A DNA stretch of 64,000 nt from Erodium maritimum (GCA_963921825.1 OY997589.1:18001735-18065734), one strand, 5' to 3'. Numbered from the stretch's first letter, positions 12,016 to 24,255 are shown. The notes: generated by a model not told the origin, from the letters alone. A program made the numbers and translations.

Positions 12016-12738
12016 ATAACAATATTTTATTTATTTTTAGAAGATTCATATTCGGTTCAGTTGGCTAGAAAATTTGCATCGGAAGCATATTCCTTGTGCA
12101 ATAAGTTATTTTTGGGAGTGTTTAAGTAACTTAGGGCATCCATAACCATATAGTTGGTTGTTGGTGGGGAGGTGCTGACGGAAATAATAAAAAATTATTT
12201 TTGTTGGCTTATAGTCAGCTCTCTCAACCAGTACCCTACAATGCTAAGTCTTTTTGTTGTCTTATGGTAACCCTTTTTGCTCATATTTTTGCTCCCAGTC
12301 GGCGATGAGTGCTGACCTTGAGCTCCCAGCCAGCGACCTCCCAGCCAGCTCCTCATCGACGATTTTCTGCCTTAGTAGGTACAAAAGATATAAACGCTCT
12401 CCATAGGACGGTCAAAATCAAAACCTCACGTCAAACAAGTCAAATGTCTCTAGAGTAACGAATGAGTTCCTACAAGACATGCATGAAAACTAGAGGTTCG
12501 TAAGGTAGGGTTTTGGTGACCTTTGGAGGTTCGTTGGGGTTGGTTCCTACTTGCTCTGTTGGTCTTCTAGGTTGTCGAACTCGGTGTTTGGCTGATACTT
12601 GTCGTGAAGTGCTCATTCTGCGTCGTGGTTGGATACTTGGACATCAGACTTTCGTGTCTGCTGTTGGTTTCGAGGTCCTGACAGGGCGCTCAACTCGATG
12701 TCAACATTGCTAGAGTAGGCTCGATTGTTCCTCCGGCT
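12016..12738. repeat. 0.7-kb direct repeat, copy 2
   Basis: Homologue of 10264-10974 with scattered substitutions and an extra duplicated segment near 12320-12350 (CTCCCAGCCAGC repeated). It continues past GGCT into TACAAGATACTTTTTCG, whereas copy 1 is interrupted at that point, so copy 2 probably shows the uninterrupted right junction. Confidence 0.8.
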
Positions 12739-13104
12739 ACAAGATACTTTTTCGATGTAGTTATTCGTTACTGTTTTTAATATCTTTTAGAATGGGCCTG
12801 AAGCCTTTGGGCTTGTTTGTACTGGCCTTCAAGTTTGATAAATTTGTTATTATCCCAGTTCTGCTTTTGCTCAATGTTTAGAGCATTAGACTTTAAGTTT
12901 GATAAAATTGGTATTTGACCAGTTCTGTTTCTGGTTATTGTTTAAAACACACTGTTTTTTTTCATAATTGATAAATTTTGATTACTAAACTATTCCACCC
13001 AACTGTTAGGTTTGATTTTAGTTGAGATTTTGCATGGAATGCTCATTATTTGTATGAGGCTTATTCAAAAGAAGTCCTTACTTTTCTCTTTTCCAAAAAA
13101 AAAA
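12739..13104 (+). other. Unassigned stretch ending in an A10 tract
   Basis: No protein is encoded. The stretch ends in TTCC followed by ten A (13095-13104), like the 3' tail of a plus-strand retroposon that might include the preceding repeat copy. No target duplication was found, so this is only a suggestion. Confidence 0.25.
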
Positions 13105-13766
13105 CTAGCGTGCGCACACGGTTCAAACAGTCACCCTAGCACTAATAATATACTAAGTATAGTAGTATAGTCACACAATAACACCCAAACAGAGAAGTCC
13201 GCACGTTAGTGCGTCACACACATCAATCGAACGTTCAGGGAGTTTACACACAAGTCACACAGTTCACCATTTACAACACACGAACAATTCACATTAGGCA
13301 AACATCAACTTGGAGTTAAATTCTTAGCACGATCATTTTCCACCATAACATTCATGTCGATATCGTGTCGTTACAACCTGATTCAGGCGTCCCCGAACTA
13401 CGTTGTAACCACTTGACATCCCCCCATTCACGTCCGGCTACAGTGGCCCCTATAGCCAAACCGTGATGGTACATACACTTCAGTTTCTGCAGAAAATCGG
13501 GCAAGACCCATTCGTAAATTACACTAACCATCCGCTTAAGCAGGCATTCAAAACACAACCTACACAAATAAACAAGAACCACAATACACAGCAGTTCAAC
13601 CAACAACCAAACTGAGATCTTCTTCGTCTCGCTTATATGCTTAGGTCATCTCCGAATTGCGTAAACGACACACCGAAACTTGACAGCCTAACTCTACCCA
13701 CCTAATTGACGTACGGTCCGATGTTTGAAAAACAATTTCAATTGAAACCAGGCTCTGATACCAAAT
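13105..13766 (-). mobile_element. Leader region of a gypsy (Tekay/Del-like) element, truncated
   Basis: Read on the minus strand this follows the 5' LTR: PBS at once, then some 600 bp of non-coding leader. It stops near 13105 before any gag frame, so the element is truncated. The 84-residue minus frame at 13352-13606 has no recognisable domain and is probably chance. Confidence 0.7.
13751..13763 (-). other. Primer-binding site (initiator tRNA-Met) of gypsy element
   Basis: The minus strand reads TGGTATCAGAGCC, a perfect plant iMet PBS, three bases from the LTR end at 13767. This is the decisive evidence that the whole LTR family in this window reads on the minus strand and ends in GGGGCGTGACA. 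Confidence 0.92.
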
Positions 13767-16331
13767 TGTCACGCCCCAAATCCGGTTTTGACCGGACTCG
13801 AGACATGAACTAAAACAATAATAATTTTAAATGAAAGTAAAGCCAAAACAAGTCTCAAATAATAGTTTAAAAACTCTGAACAACGCCACGAGTCGACAGC
13901 TCGGTAAAAACGACCAGTAAAAGAGTTTAATAACAGAAAACAGTACGTCTCTAGATAAACTAGTCTAGGGCCCTCGCTAGCTCCCGCGCCTCGAGTATCC
14001 AGCTAGTACAAATTCCGCTCAAAACCTGAAAAACAACAAGATAAGGGGTGAGCTTTCGCTCAGTAGGAAAAGTAGTTAAGGTTATAAGCAAGCTCTCACC
14101 ACCATGTGTAACCATCCGATTAGGGCATACTAGTACAGCATACAACTAATTCCCAACACGGAACTCGTAACCACAATCCTCCAACACAAGACTAAAATCA
14201 CACTCACAAACATACTCAAACGACCAAGCACAAACTGCAACCACATCACTTAACAGATTAATCAAGTAAAACGTAAACAGTAAAATCACACACACGTCCC
14301 GTACCGCAGTCCCCTACTCCGCCGGCTGTCCACAGTCCGACTCTATCATATCAAACCGGAACACACAGCATCGGCCTAGATATCTTCCCGGAAAATACGT
14401 CGGGGAACGATCACAATACGTCATACCGGAATCTCCATCGGCCTAGACGTCTTCCCGGAACTCCAGCGGGGCACGACTCCTAGAGCCAAAAACGACACCA
14501 AGTGTCAAATCACAAACCGTCGCCCTAGATATCCCACATCGAAATACCCCCTCGATGTAGGTATCGTACCGGAACCACTTTCATACCAAGCATGGCATAC
14601 TTTCCCAAGGATAACCACTTTCATACCAAGATATCCCACTTTCATACCAAGTACCGGAATCGACCATCACACATGCAATGATTCACATCATACCAAGCAT
14701 GGCACAATTTCCGAAGGATAACCACAACATACTACACCGAGTAATACCATAACATGCTTCTCAACCTATTAACGCCTAAATCACACATCATGCATCTCAA
14801 TCAAGAACAAGGCTTTTCAAATAACACACAGCCTAAAGGCTTGCCAAGGCCCGCATACATTTCTACCAGCATGACAATCCCAAACTTACGGCTCGACAAG
14901 GCACGTAAGCTATCCCTCAGTACACTCGTTCCTCACCTCCTAATCATGCAATTCTAACAGTTTAAATTAAGTAAAAACAACCTATAGGCATACTAGTAAC
15001 TTTCCACAATCGAACCGGTATCCGCTATGTTCCCTACCTCAAGAAGAATCAACAGCTACGTCTCCTAGCTGCTGACGTCCTGGCTGGCTTCCTACTCCAC
15101 TTCACGATGTCCTCGTGTTTCCTCCTCCGTCGATCTCGATCCGAAGCCTTGGGTCACAAAACAATTCTCGAATTAAAACAACTTCCAAATTGCATTAACG
15201 AGAAAAACACCCACAAAAAGCCCGAGGGTCCACACATGGGCCAAAAGGGAAGTCGCCCGGAATGTGACCCATTCCATGTCACTCAGAGGGCCGGAATGTG
15301 ACCCGTTCCGTGCCACTCAGCGGGCCGGAATGTGACCCGTTCCGTGCCACTCAGAGGGCCGGAATGTGGCCCGTTCCGTGCCACTCAGAGGGCCGGAATG
15401 AGACCATTTCCATGTCTCGTTCCGTATCAGACCAGAACAGACCCTCCGTCTTCTTCCCCAACTTTGTTTTCTATGAAAAACCTCTCAAAACCTCCATTGA
15501 TGAACTCCTCAAGCTTCAAAACAGAACCCAAACCTCCAATCCTTCAATACCCTCAATGGGTCTCATCAAAACTACTCAAAACCACAACAAAACTAACATC
15601 TAAACTCCTTTTTCACTCCAAAAACATCATCCACCATTAAAGCTTCAACTCCCAACCATTGTTCTTCATTCTCTTCCAAAACCCATGGACCAAAGCTACC
15701 CAAAACGAAAAAGGAAGATGGATTTATCTTGGAAATGGAATGTAGAAGAAGAATCCAATGATTTTGGTGAGATTTGAGTAGAATCAAGCTCCAAAATCTT
15801 CCCTTTCTCTCCTTTCTTCCTCCTCAAGTCTCTAGAACTCTTCTCTTCCGTCTCTCTCTCTACAAAATCTGAAAAAAGGCACAAATGAGCTGAATTGCTC
15901 TAGAGATTTGTGCCTTTAACCTAGGGTGGAAATTCCCAAACTACCCCTCCTTGCTCTCACCTCTTTAAGGCATACCAAGAGGGTAAATGGGTCAAAAGCA
16001 ACCAATTCTTCCCTTCCAAGCAAGTATGGACACATGTCCAAGTGGGGACCACTCCTAGTTCAAATAATTCCAACACAAAGGATTTATCGGAATTTGTTCT
16101 TAATCAGACTGCGGTTGACCGAAAAAGACCCCGAGTTGACCTTACCCAATATTACAGTCAATGGAAAGGAAACGGCCCAACTAAGCTAACCGTGATGACG
16201 GCGAAGCTTTTTGGGCCCCGGAAAGGTCCCGAATGACTTCCAAAGTCATCAATTGACTTTTCCGATAAAAAAAGTCAACTCTCGCCGAAAACCTCCGGTT
16301 CGACCAGGATCGACCGGGGGTGGTTCTTACA
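13767..16331 (-). mobile_element. Gypsy (Tekay/Del-like) 5' LTR, 2565 bp
   Basis: It has the same termini as the copies at 1455, 25181 and 60600: left end TGTCACGCCCCAAATCCGG, right end GGTTCTTACA. It is followed on its inner side by a PBS and leader, so it is a true 5' LTR of a truncated element. Its right end abuts LINE-derived sequence, meaning the element inserted in or next to an old LINE. The upstream-strand block CGGTTGACTTTTCC-like near the 5' end is conserved among copies. Confidence 0.9.
15258..15405. repeat. 34-bp minisatellite in gypsy LTR
   Basis: About four and a half copies of a 34-bp unit built on GGCCGGAATGTGACCCGTTC followed by CGTGCCACTCAGAG. It sits about 1.0 kb from the LTR 5' end, where the sister LTRs carry the GTCACGGATCCGTGAC palindrome array, and seems to be an alternative array at an equivalent site. 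Confidence 0.85.
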
Positions 16332-17170
16332 GGAGATGTTCATAAGATACCTGGAGAAGCGTACATACTTGTGATTCCGATAGTCAGAACCAAATTTGAC
16401 TCGGAAGGGGGATCCGTATGTCAGCCTGAATCTGTATCTTCATGAAATCCCCCTACACAGTTCTGAGTTGTCCACATCAACCGCTTGACAAATCCCCAGA
16501 GCATTCCCCACTCGAAATCCCACCTCCTTGTTCCATGCACCCACCGGGAGGTTAGACACTCTAGCCCATACCGAGAAGTGATGGAAGCTCAGATCTCCTG
16601 CATGCATATGGGCCGAAGGTGTGTGAACAACACAAGCGAGTCCCAAAATGCCCATGGCTCCCCTGCTAAAACTCTCGCCCTCTCCCTAGCTGTCTTGAAA
16701 AAGAAAGACACTAAACCCCCTTCAAGAGGTTTTGCTTCCACCTTCATTCCCCACAGATCCTACATTCGGGCCACCAATGACTTCCAGAAAAATTTCTTTG
16801 ATGTTAGTACCTTAGCGGCCAACGCGAACTGGTATTGTGCCTCAGCATTGACAATCTCCCCCGTAGGTACCACCACCTCTTTAATGCACATTGCTGACAT
16901 TCTGGACCCCAAATCCACTACTTGGGTTCCTGTTCCTCGAGATCTGTTCCTTAACGGGTCAAAACCAGTCCCCGGCCTCAAACCACCCGACCGACCCGGC
17001 TCCAGATCCGGCCCAGTTGGCTCAACCCTCGGGCGAGGAGAGTTGATCCGCCCCGACCCGCCCATCTCACCCGGTCGTCCATTCGTTCCGACCCACTGCT
17101 GCCCGCCCCGAACCCGCTTCGTGCCCGCCCCATATCGAGCCGCCCAAGTGGCAACGTCCCCCGGCCATAT
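16332..17170 (-). pseudogene. LINE ORF1 (DUF4283 domain) remnant
   Basis: Minus-strand frames (ORFs at 16760-17269 and 16440-16655) give a Gly/Pro/Arg-rich linker, then AAKVLTSKKFFWKSLVARM and, after frameshifts, FHHFSVWARVSNLPVGAWNK, EVGFRVGNALG and QAVDVDN. These are the typical blocks of the DUF4283 gag-like domain of plant L1-type ORF1 proteins. The C-terminal zinc knuckle is absent because the gypsy LTR begins at 16331. The frame is broken at least twice and cannot be functional. Confidence 0.75.
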
Positions 17171-17521
17171 CGTGTAGATCTCTCCACCAAGTTTGAATGA
17201 CATGACCACATTCTGGATCTTCCTCCCATATATTTTTGAACCAAAAGTACGGGGAATTAACGGGTTCAACTCTGCACTCCGAATCGAATGAAATAGGAAG
17301 ATGGTTAGAGGTGGACATACCGACGTTAACCAGATGACCTTACGGTCAATGTAGTTGGAGAGCCAAAGAGATAATGGCCATGTCTAACTGCACTTCCATC
17401 CTGGTAGCTGGATCGCTTCTAGTAAGCCAAGTGTAGTCATACTCTTGTAATGGGACGTCAGAAAGGTTGAGTTCCTGCAACACCTCTTGGAACGACGAGA
17501 TAAGGTGTTCAGGGTAAGATA

Positions 17522-17552
<31 letters not shown>

Positions 17553-18010
17553 TATTAATTCCATTAGTAATCATTTCGCATCTAATGGGAGTAATTCCGT
17601 CAACGATCTAAGAAGGTCCAAAATCATCCACATGAGTTCACGATTTGTTGCCCCATAAATCCCAGTAAAGCGAAAATCCTCTCCACTTGCATTCCTGATA
17701 CTGACATCAATAAATCTGGGGCCCGAATCCATGCTTACTACTTGTACCTCATCCGTCCATGGAAGCATCGCTCCCCTTAGTGGCCATTCGCCGGTACTTC
17801 GCATCCCCCGACAAACGTAATTGGAGCTTTAATGTCTCCACCTGACCCAATTCAGCCAGTGTTTCACTAAGAGAAAGCACATGGGGTTTCCGATGTCGTA
17901 TAACCCCTTCAAATGCTCCACCAAAGTCAACTTTCTGAGGCCTCTACTGTTCCAATGAAGGCATCTCATAATGCAGGTGTTCCCTCCCTACTAGTCCAAT
18001 TTTCCAAATT
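17171..18010 (-). pseudogene. LINE endonuclease (EEP) remnant
   Basis: Minus-strand pieces in several frames recall the start of a plant LINE ORF2: MRCLHWNSRGL near 17975, a KPHVLFLSET-like segment, FTGIYGATNRELMWMILDLL near 17640, LSDVPLQEYDYTWLTR near 17440, and finally SNHLPISFDSE...FWFKNIWEEDP near 17310-17200. Together they are an apurinic-like endonuclease domain broken by several frameshifts and by a 29-base C run. The reverse transcriptase is missing. On the minus strand this endonuclease lies upstream of the ORF1 piece, the reverse of normal order. Confidence 0.7.
17523..17551. repeat. C29 homopolymer
   Basis: Twenty-nine consecutive C on the plus strand, inside the LINE endonuclease remnant, where it replaces normal coding sequence. 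Length in the assembly is likely approximate because runs of this kind are hard to sequence. Confidence 0.85.
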
Positions 18011-19740
18011 GCCCCGAAAACTGATGCTTCTAGAACCAGCCCCCAGAGCCGATCGAAAAATGAGACGGGTAGATCAGGACGCAAAGACCACCGTCTGGTC
18101 ACCTTTCCACGCTCAATCTCCCTCGGCACCTCACGAAGTCCTACTTAGTCGTAGAAGATATCCAAACCCTCCAGGAAAATCGAGCATGGCGCTGAAACCT
18201 CCCCCTTCCTAAACAAATTTCGGCTATACCAGGAGCGGTATCGGTCTAAGCAACAAGACTCGATTCCATCCTGTTACTCCGGTAGAATCAAGCACTACCA
18301 CCCCGGAGAGACGCTCTCAATCGGAAAATGGGGCTACCAGGTCTTTGGTATACCACCGAGCACAACCCAATCATGAGACAACACTCAGAACACCCAAGAC
18401 TCCCAAACAAGCTATCGAAAGCAAGATTAAACAACCCAGAATTGAGACTAACCTTGTTGATGTCGAGATCATCGGCGAAGGTGGATCCCCACTGCCCTGA
18501 GATTCGCCGCGCCTCTCTGTGGCAAAATCCCCATTAGGGCCGACTCACAAGAGATAGCCCTGCGCAACCTCATATTCAAATGAACTTGCAAATGTTTCTC
18601 TATCTCATTCTGCTACAGGTTTTATTGATAAAAGCTGTTAGCCCATGAGAATTATACGTCTCTTTCGAGCCCAAATGTTAACAAGTTGGGACATGCCTAA
18701 TAGCAACTACTAACTTAACAACAGTCATGCAATAAAAATATCTCAAGAAATGTAGACTAGTCAAAGAAAGGAGCCCTAATTGAGCAACTCAAATTCATCA
18801 CACCACGTAATCAGATTATACTCTCAATTTTTAAGTAACCATCAAAAAGATTCAATCATGAGAAGTTGGGTTGAACATATCAACCTCTACTCGTTCAAGA
18901 AAATAATATCGAGTACAATTCTCCGTAAATATAACAAATTTAACTGACTAACTTACACATATCCTCGTCACAAAAAAGGAAAGTCTTCTACATGTTAGCT
19001 CAAGACTAATTCAGAGGTGTATAGTCAAAAACCTTCATGTAAAAGTGGAGACAATTAATACGATGTTACATTACATGGATCCACGAGGATGAAATCTCGA
19101 AGCCATGATTGGGTTGATATGGGCAATAACGGATATATCGTATATATGGGTCAAAGCTATTTTCACTACTTGTAGGTTGTAGCAAAAAAAGCTTTTCAGA
19201 CAAACGCTAAGTCCAACACCTTATAATAATGTGGCAACGACTCTGATGTTAGCATTTATTTTTATATCAAAACCTATGATGTTAGGTGGAGCAGCATCTT
19301 TACCATATAAACACTACACTGTGCTGTGACAGAACCAGATAATGGATCATGCACATACATAGAGATATCTAGATGCTCTCACAATTTGCTTCACCAAACT
19401 ACTTAGGTTTATTAATTCATCACCACCCACCATTTGCTTTTCTTGTCTACTTCTTTGGATCCTATTTACTCTTGGTTTTTTGAGCAATTAACTTACTAGT
19501 TTGATTTCTAAATAGATCTCATGTTAAGATGATATTGAAATCTGATTGCACTCAAACCCGTCTGCTGTCCTTGTTTCATCTGTAGGTTTCATGTATAAAA
19601 ATACATAGATGCTATCTGACGTGCACGAAAACATTTTAGTTACATGTGATATCAATTACAAATATGTTTTTTAAGAAATAATTTGCAATGGTTCCGAACT
19701 ATGGGTCCATTTTGACTGAAATATTGACATGAATTCTGTC
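18011..19740. other. Intergenic, nothing recognised beyond possible LINE ORF1-like flank
   Basis: 18011-18550 may still belong to the LINE (GC-rich with minus-strand frames but no identifiable domain). From 18551 to 19740 the DNA is AT-rich, with no frame above 60 codons and no repeat structure that I can see. Confidence 0.35.
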
Positions 19741-21757
19741 TTTCTCCAGCAACGAGGAACCTTTCTCCTTCATAAAACCCTAAACACCCCTTTCTTTTTC
19801 TGTCACCAATGATTAACGTGACTCCGATCATAAGAGATGTCGATGGGTTCTCTCCCTTCTTTTTTCGTTCATCCCTTCCCCTCGCCTCCCCTTAGTCACT
19901 GCCACGCTACTCCGTCGTCGTATTCTTTCTTTCGTCGTTCCCTTTTGTAGGCCTCTCTTCGGTCCAATTCACCGCCCTCGCCCCTCAAGCCATTCAGATC
20001 TACTTTCCCAAACTTCTTATGCTAGCGACCGACCGCCAACCTTTCCGCCTCCATTCTCCGACGAGGATCCTAGCTGCGGGCTAGTCCTCCCTCGTTTGCC
20101 AGAAAATATAGCGGTTATCGGCTAAATCCGTATCACGAAATCTTCGGCCAGCTTGGAGTGGTGGGTTATGTTGTTTTTTCTTGTTGTTTTTTTGTAGGTT
20201 CCCTTTAACAAAATTTCTTCGTCAGGGTTTCGGTCGCCCTTCTTCGGCGGAGATCTGGCAGGTGTGATCGCTATATCTGATGGCATTTTTGGCCGGCTCT
20301 CTTTATCGATGAATCTCATTCGATCGTCGATAAGAAGGACCGGTTGTGTAGTAATCCGATCCGAACATGCCCTGTAATTACATGTTCGTGATTTAAGCCC
20401 AAAGTACCGGTGCACTCAAACTACCCCTTATTAAGGTCTCAGTTTGAGACTAATTCGCAACATTTAGGGCTCACTAGAGAGTTTGGTTACCATCTAGAAT
20501 CTCTAGACTGTAATAAGAGGTTTGGATGGATGTTTAAGCGATGTATCGTAACTTCTGAAACTCTAGCAGTCCCTTACCTTTTTCTCCACTAGCGATGGCC
20601 ACGACCTCTGACCATGAATGTTTCCAGTCACGACCTTCTGTTCCATAATTTTTTCCTTCCCATCCCCTCTCTATTTCTGATTTTGTCCACTAGTTTCCTT
20701 TCTTCGTCTATGTGTTGCTTCGACGGAAGTTTGGCCTTCTTTCTGCCTCTTTCGCTAGAGGATTCGGGTGTTGGTGAGTTCGTTTTGGTAGCTCCTCATC
20801 GAAGCTCGTCGCTGAAAAATTAGAGTGCTTAGATCTGCTCTCCTCGGGGTATGTGCTAGGGTGAATACGTTGTCGGCCGCCGCTATGTTGCTTCTTTCTC
20901 GGGTGGCTCTAGCGTGCTCTGAGCTCGAGCGTTTGTGCTTAGCCTAGAAGCTCTCTAGATATGGACTTTGTGGCTGGGGATATGTTTTTTAAAGGCTCGG
21001 TGTAGCTCAGGTGGTGTCTTGTAGCGCGTGTCTAGTGTCTCCTTACTTCTCTAGCTCATGGGTTTGGACAGATCCGGATATGAGGCTTGGGGAGGTTTCA
21101 ACCAGCTTTGATGGACATCGATAAATTCTACTTAGTTGTCACCGATCTACCGGTGAAGCTCTGTCCTCAACTCCTCCGGTACCTGCTTGATGTCGGAGTT
21201 ATGGTCTCTGCATACCTATTGTTTTTGGGTGTAGATATGTCTGCATCGCTTTGTCGGTAGCCACTCGCGGTGGTCGGTGTTCCTTGCGATGTTTGTCCGC
21301 TCTTGATCTCTGGTTTGGGGTGGCTTCGGGCGTGGTATATTTTTCGCCGAAGTGGTGTGAGAGCGTGGGTTTGGCCAAGGTTTTGGTTCGCCAGAGTTTG
21401 ATTGCACGGTCCGGTGTCCGGGATCTCGGTGTTGGTGACATTATCTTGTGTTCATAAGGGCAAGGGTTTTGTCACTTTTTGAGGCTTTTTAGCCAGGTTT
21501 GGTCTTAGACTGTGTTGTCCCGTATGGGCAGGGTTAGGTTCGTTTAGTTTATGTAGCAATCTTGTAACAAACTTGAAAGTTTATTTGGTTGTTGCTCGGT
21601 TGGTGGAGTCGCCGTTGTTTAGCCATTTTCTTCTTTTTTGTAATCGTTTTTGGAGGTATGCTTCATATCTTTATTTTCCTCTCGGGAAGGAATTAATCTA
21701 GATTTCTGTATTATCATTACAGAAGTCTCTTAATAAAAATCATTTATAAAAAAAATT
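19741..21757 (+). other. Possible non-autonomous retroposon
   Basis: A stretch with a sharp change in composition: a pyrimidine-rich start with AAAACCCTAAACACCCC, a TG-rich middle (20860-21640) and an end at TTAATAAAAATCATTTATAA followed by an A-run near 21757. This layout resembles a transcript copied with its poly(A) tail. No domain is encoded; the frames at 20614, 21251 and 21199 look like chance. No clear target-site duplication was found. Confidence 0.3.
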
Positions 21758-22002
21758 AGTTCTTGATTCTGTATTTGAATTGAAGATATCAAACTCGAGA
21801 GTTGAAAACAACCATCACGCAAACCGTTTATGAAAGTCCCGATATCAGTAGTTGCAATGCTTTTGTTTTATCCGTCTTTATTATCGATTAAGCTTCCTTC
21901 CTTCCAAAAAAACAATGGTTTTGAATGTGCATATTTCTGGTTTAATCAGGCCTACTTTAAGTTTTTTTTTGTTGCCAAGTTAGGACTGGGGAGAAGAAAG
22001 GT

Positions 22003-22010
22003 TATATAAT
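22003..22010 (+). promoter_or_regulatory. Candidate TATA box of the remorin gene
   Basis: TATATAAT lies about 500 bp upstream of the remorin start and is followed by a GA-rich leader (GGAGAGAGAGTAAGAAG). If used, the 5' leader would be about 460 bp, or contain an intron. There is no better TATA motif nearer the ATG. Confidence 0.45.
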
Positions 22011-22499
22011 AGGAATAGGAGGAGAGAGAGTAAGAAGAGACACTTCAGAGGCACTGAATACAAAAGAAAAAACAGGCTTTAATGCAAGATTCGTCCGCTT
22101 CGAAACCTTCTAATTGATGATTTGAAGCCGTAGTTGTCAGCTTATGCTCCACAAGGCATAGACAGAAACACAACGTGACACAAGACAACATTTGTTCTTC
22201 ATCTACCATCCTTTATATCATTTGCTCCCACCAATGAGTGGTGCAAATCACTTCTTCTCCCCCAAGTGTTCAACTCCCATTTGATCATTATCTAATTAAT
22301 CAGACCCAACCTCGCTTACACAACACAGTCGTTACAATAAGAAGCAAAAACATACCTAAACCCAGCACCAGCACCAGCTGTGAGGAACAGACCCCAAATC
22401 ACCTATTCCAATCCAACAATCACAAGACCCAGAAGCCGAATTTCAAAAAGCTTCAATCTTTTCCTGTTACCCACATGCTTACAAGTCTTCCCTGAAGCG

Positions 22500-23918
22500 A
22501 TGAAGAAAAATTCAGTTTCTGTTTCTTCTCACAGCCTGGGCACATTTCTGAGCCCCGGAGCTCCGGATTTCGGCGGCCAAAAAGGCTGGTCCTCGGAGCG
22601 AGTGCCGCATCCGGCGTGCAGCAGGCGGAGGAACAGCTCGACGACGCTGACGCCGTTTTACAGCGGCAGGACCTTGCCGTCCAAATGGGAAGACGCGGAG
22701 CGGTGGATTTGCAGCCCCGTCAACGGATATGGGGTGGCGAAAAAATCGGCTTTGCAGCAGACCCAGAGGCGGCCCAAATCTAAAAGTGGCCCTCTCGGGC
22801 CGACGAGCACGGCTGGGAATTACTCGCCGTCGCTGCCGGTAATGGACGGTAGTTGGGGTTTGAGGAATTTGGGTGCGGGCTCTCCCCTGTCTACTGGAGT
22901 TTTGGGGCCCGATGGGTTGTCGGTCTACTATTGCGGCGGCGGCGAGATGGAGAAGAATGTGGCACGGTCGATTAACGGTCCGGGTTGGTCAGATTTGTTG
23001 AGTGAGTCCTATTCAATACCGAGCTCTCAAGGTACATTTTTGCTTTGGACTTAAACATGCACATTTTCTTTGTCATCCAGCAGAGTGGATCTGTGTAATG
23101 TTGATCCGTATGGTTTTGAAGTTTACAATGTTAGTTTTTGACAATTAGATGAATCTACGGATGATAAACTTGATAGCAACAAGGATGAGGAAGAAACCTT
23201 GGGGTCTCGTGCTGTGTCAAGAAGGGACATGGCTACTCAAATGAGCCCAGAGGTTAAGGGGGAAACCTCTCCTTGTCGAATTGTGGACAGTGAGCAAGTG
23301 AGGGACGTGCAGGTAGATAAGCGAGCCACCGTAATCAGCTGGTCTAGAAGACATAGCAACAAACAATCACCAGATGTTCAAGACCGTGTTAGTGCAGAAG
23401 CATCACGGGCCATTGCAAGGGATGTTTCAGAGTATGTTTTTTGCTAGAATATAATTATAATTAGACCTTCAACTATCAGCTTGAGCGGTTAGTTGAGTTG
23501 GTTCTCTAAAGTGAATTCTCCATATATGAGAAGGACATTTGATCATACATGTAGTGTCCGTCTTGTGCAGGTCGCATAGAGATGAAGCCAAGATCACCGC
23601 GTGGGAAAACTTGCACAAGGCCAAAGCTGAGGCAGCCATAAGAAAGCTCGAGGTTTGATCATTGTTTCTTGATTCGATCCTTATGTTTTAGTTTCATGGG
23701 ATGGTATTGCTGACCAAACAGATGTTCAGATGAAACTGGAGAAGAAGAGATCATCGGCAATGGATAAGATCTCCAAGGAGCTCAAGGCAGCACAAGTAAA
23801 AGCTCAAAAAATGAGGAGCGCCACAAAGCAAGATCAACCGGATAAGAAGATTAGGCACAAAGTTCTCGGGTTCAGAAGGAAGGCTCAGTCCGGATGCTTC
23901 ACCTGTCATGCTTTTTGA
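22500..23918 (+). CDS. Remorin family protein, 4 exons
   Basis: Exons 22500-23031, 23149-23431, 23571-23652 and 23730-23918 join in frame (phases 1, 2, 0) with GT..AG introns to give 361 residues. The long, Ser/Pro/Gly-rich N-terminal half (LGTFLSPGAPDFG, GWSSERVPHP, GRTLPSKWEDAERWICSPVN) is of the disordered type seen in large plant remorins. The Remorin_C domain spans roughly residues 255-355: EASRAIARDVSESHRDEAKI, AWENLHKAKAEAAIRKLE and MKLEKKRSSAMDKISKELK, a predicted coiled coil. The C-terminus GCFTCHAF has two cysteines suited to S-acylation and membrane anchoring. Remorins are plasma-membrane nanodomain scaffolds. ATG 22500 is chosen because MKKNSVSVSSHSLGTFLSPG matches the usual family start; the frame is open upstream only from a GTG. 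The gene appears intact. Confidence 0.92.
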
Positions 23919-24255
23919 CACAACCTTGAGTTTGCTTATCCATGGTAAAATTTGTACATTAAGCTCTAGTCCTCGTCACAGTGGATATTGATGCATCTAG
24001 AAATGGAGAGGTAGAGTTGCCACCATTTTGGTTTGCTCTGTGGATCACATTTCTTTGGTCTGACCACCATAATATACTATGTTCGCTCCTACAAGTTACA
24101 GTACAAATGCCACAGGAAATCCTATATAGGCTGAGTTGAACCAATGAATCTCAAGATCATCATGTGAAAACACGCATCCACACCATATATGCGTCATTTA
24201 TCTAAACCTATGTTGAACTTGTTATCTGTAATCAAGGTTTTAAGAATCACTAGAC
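23919..24255. other. Remorin 3' flank
   Basis: Contains the presumed 3' UTR and spacer. No other gene is seen. Confidence 0.4.

Noticed and set aside
10264..12738. The paired 0.7-kb repeats as LTRs of a small element
   Set aside because: Ends lack TG..CA, no PBS or polypurine tract lies between them, and no target duplication was found.
16485..17177. 230-codon plus-strand frame
   Set aside because: It is antisense to the LINE ORF1 remnant, starts inside it, and has no domain.
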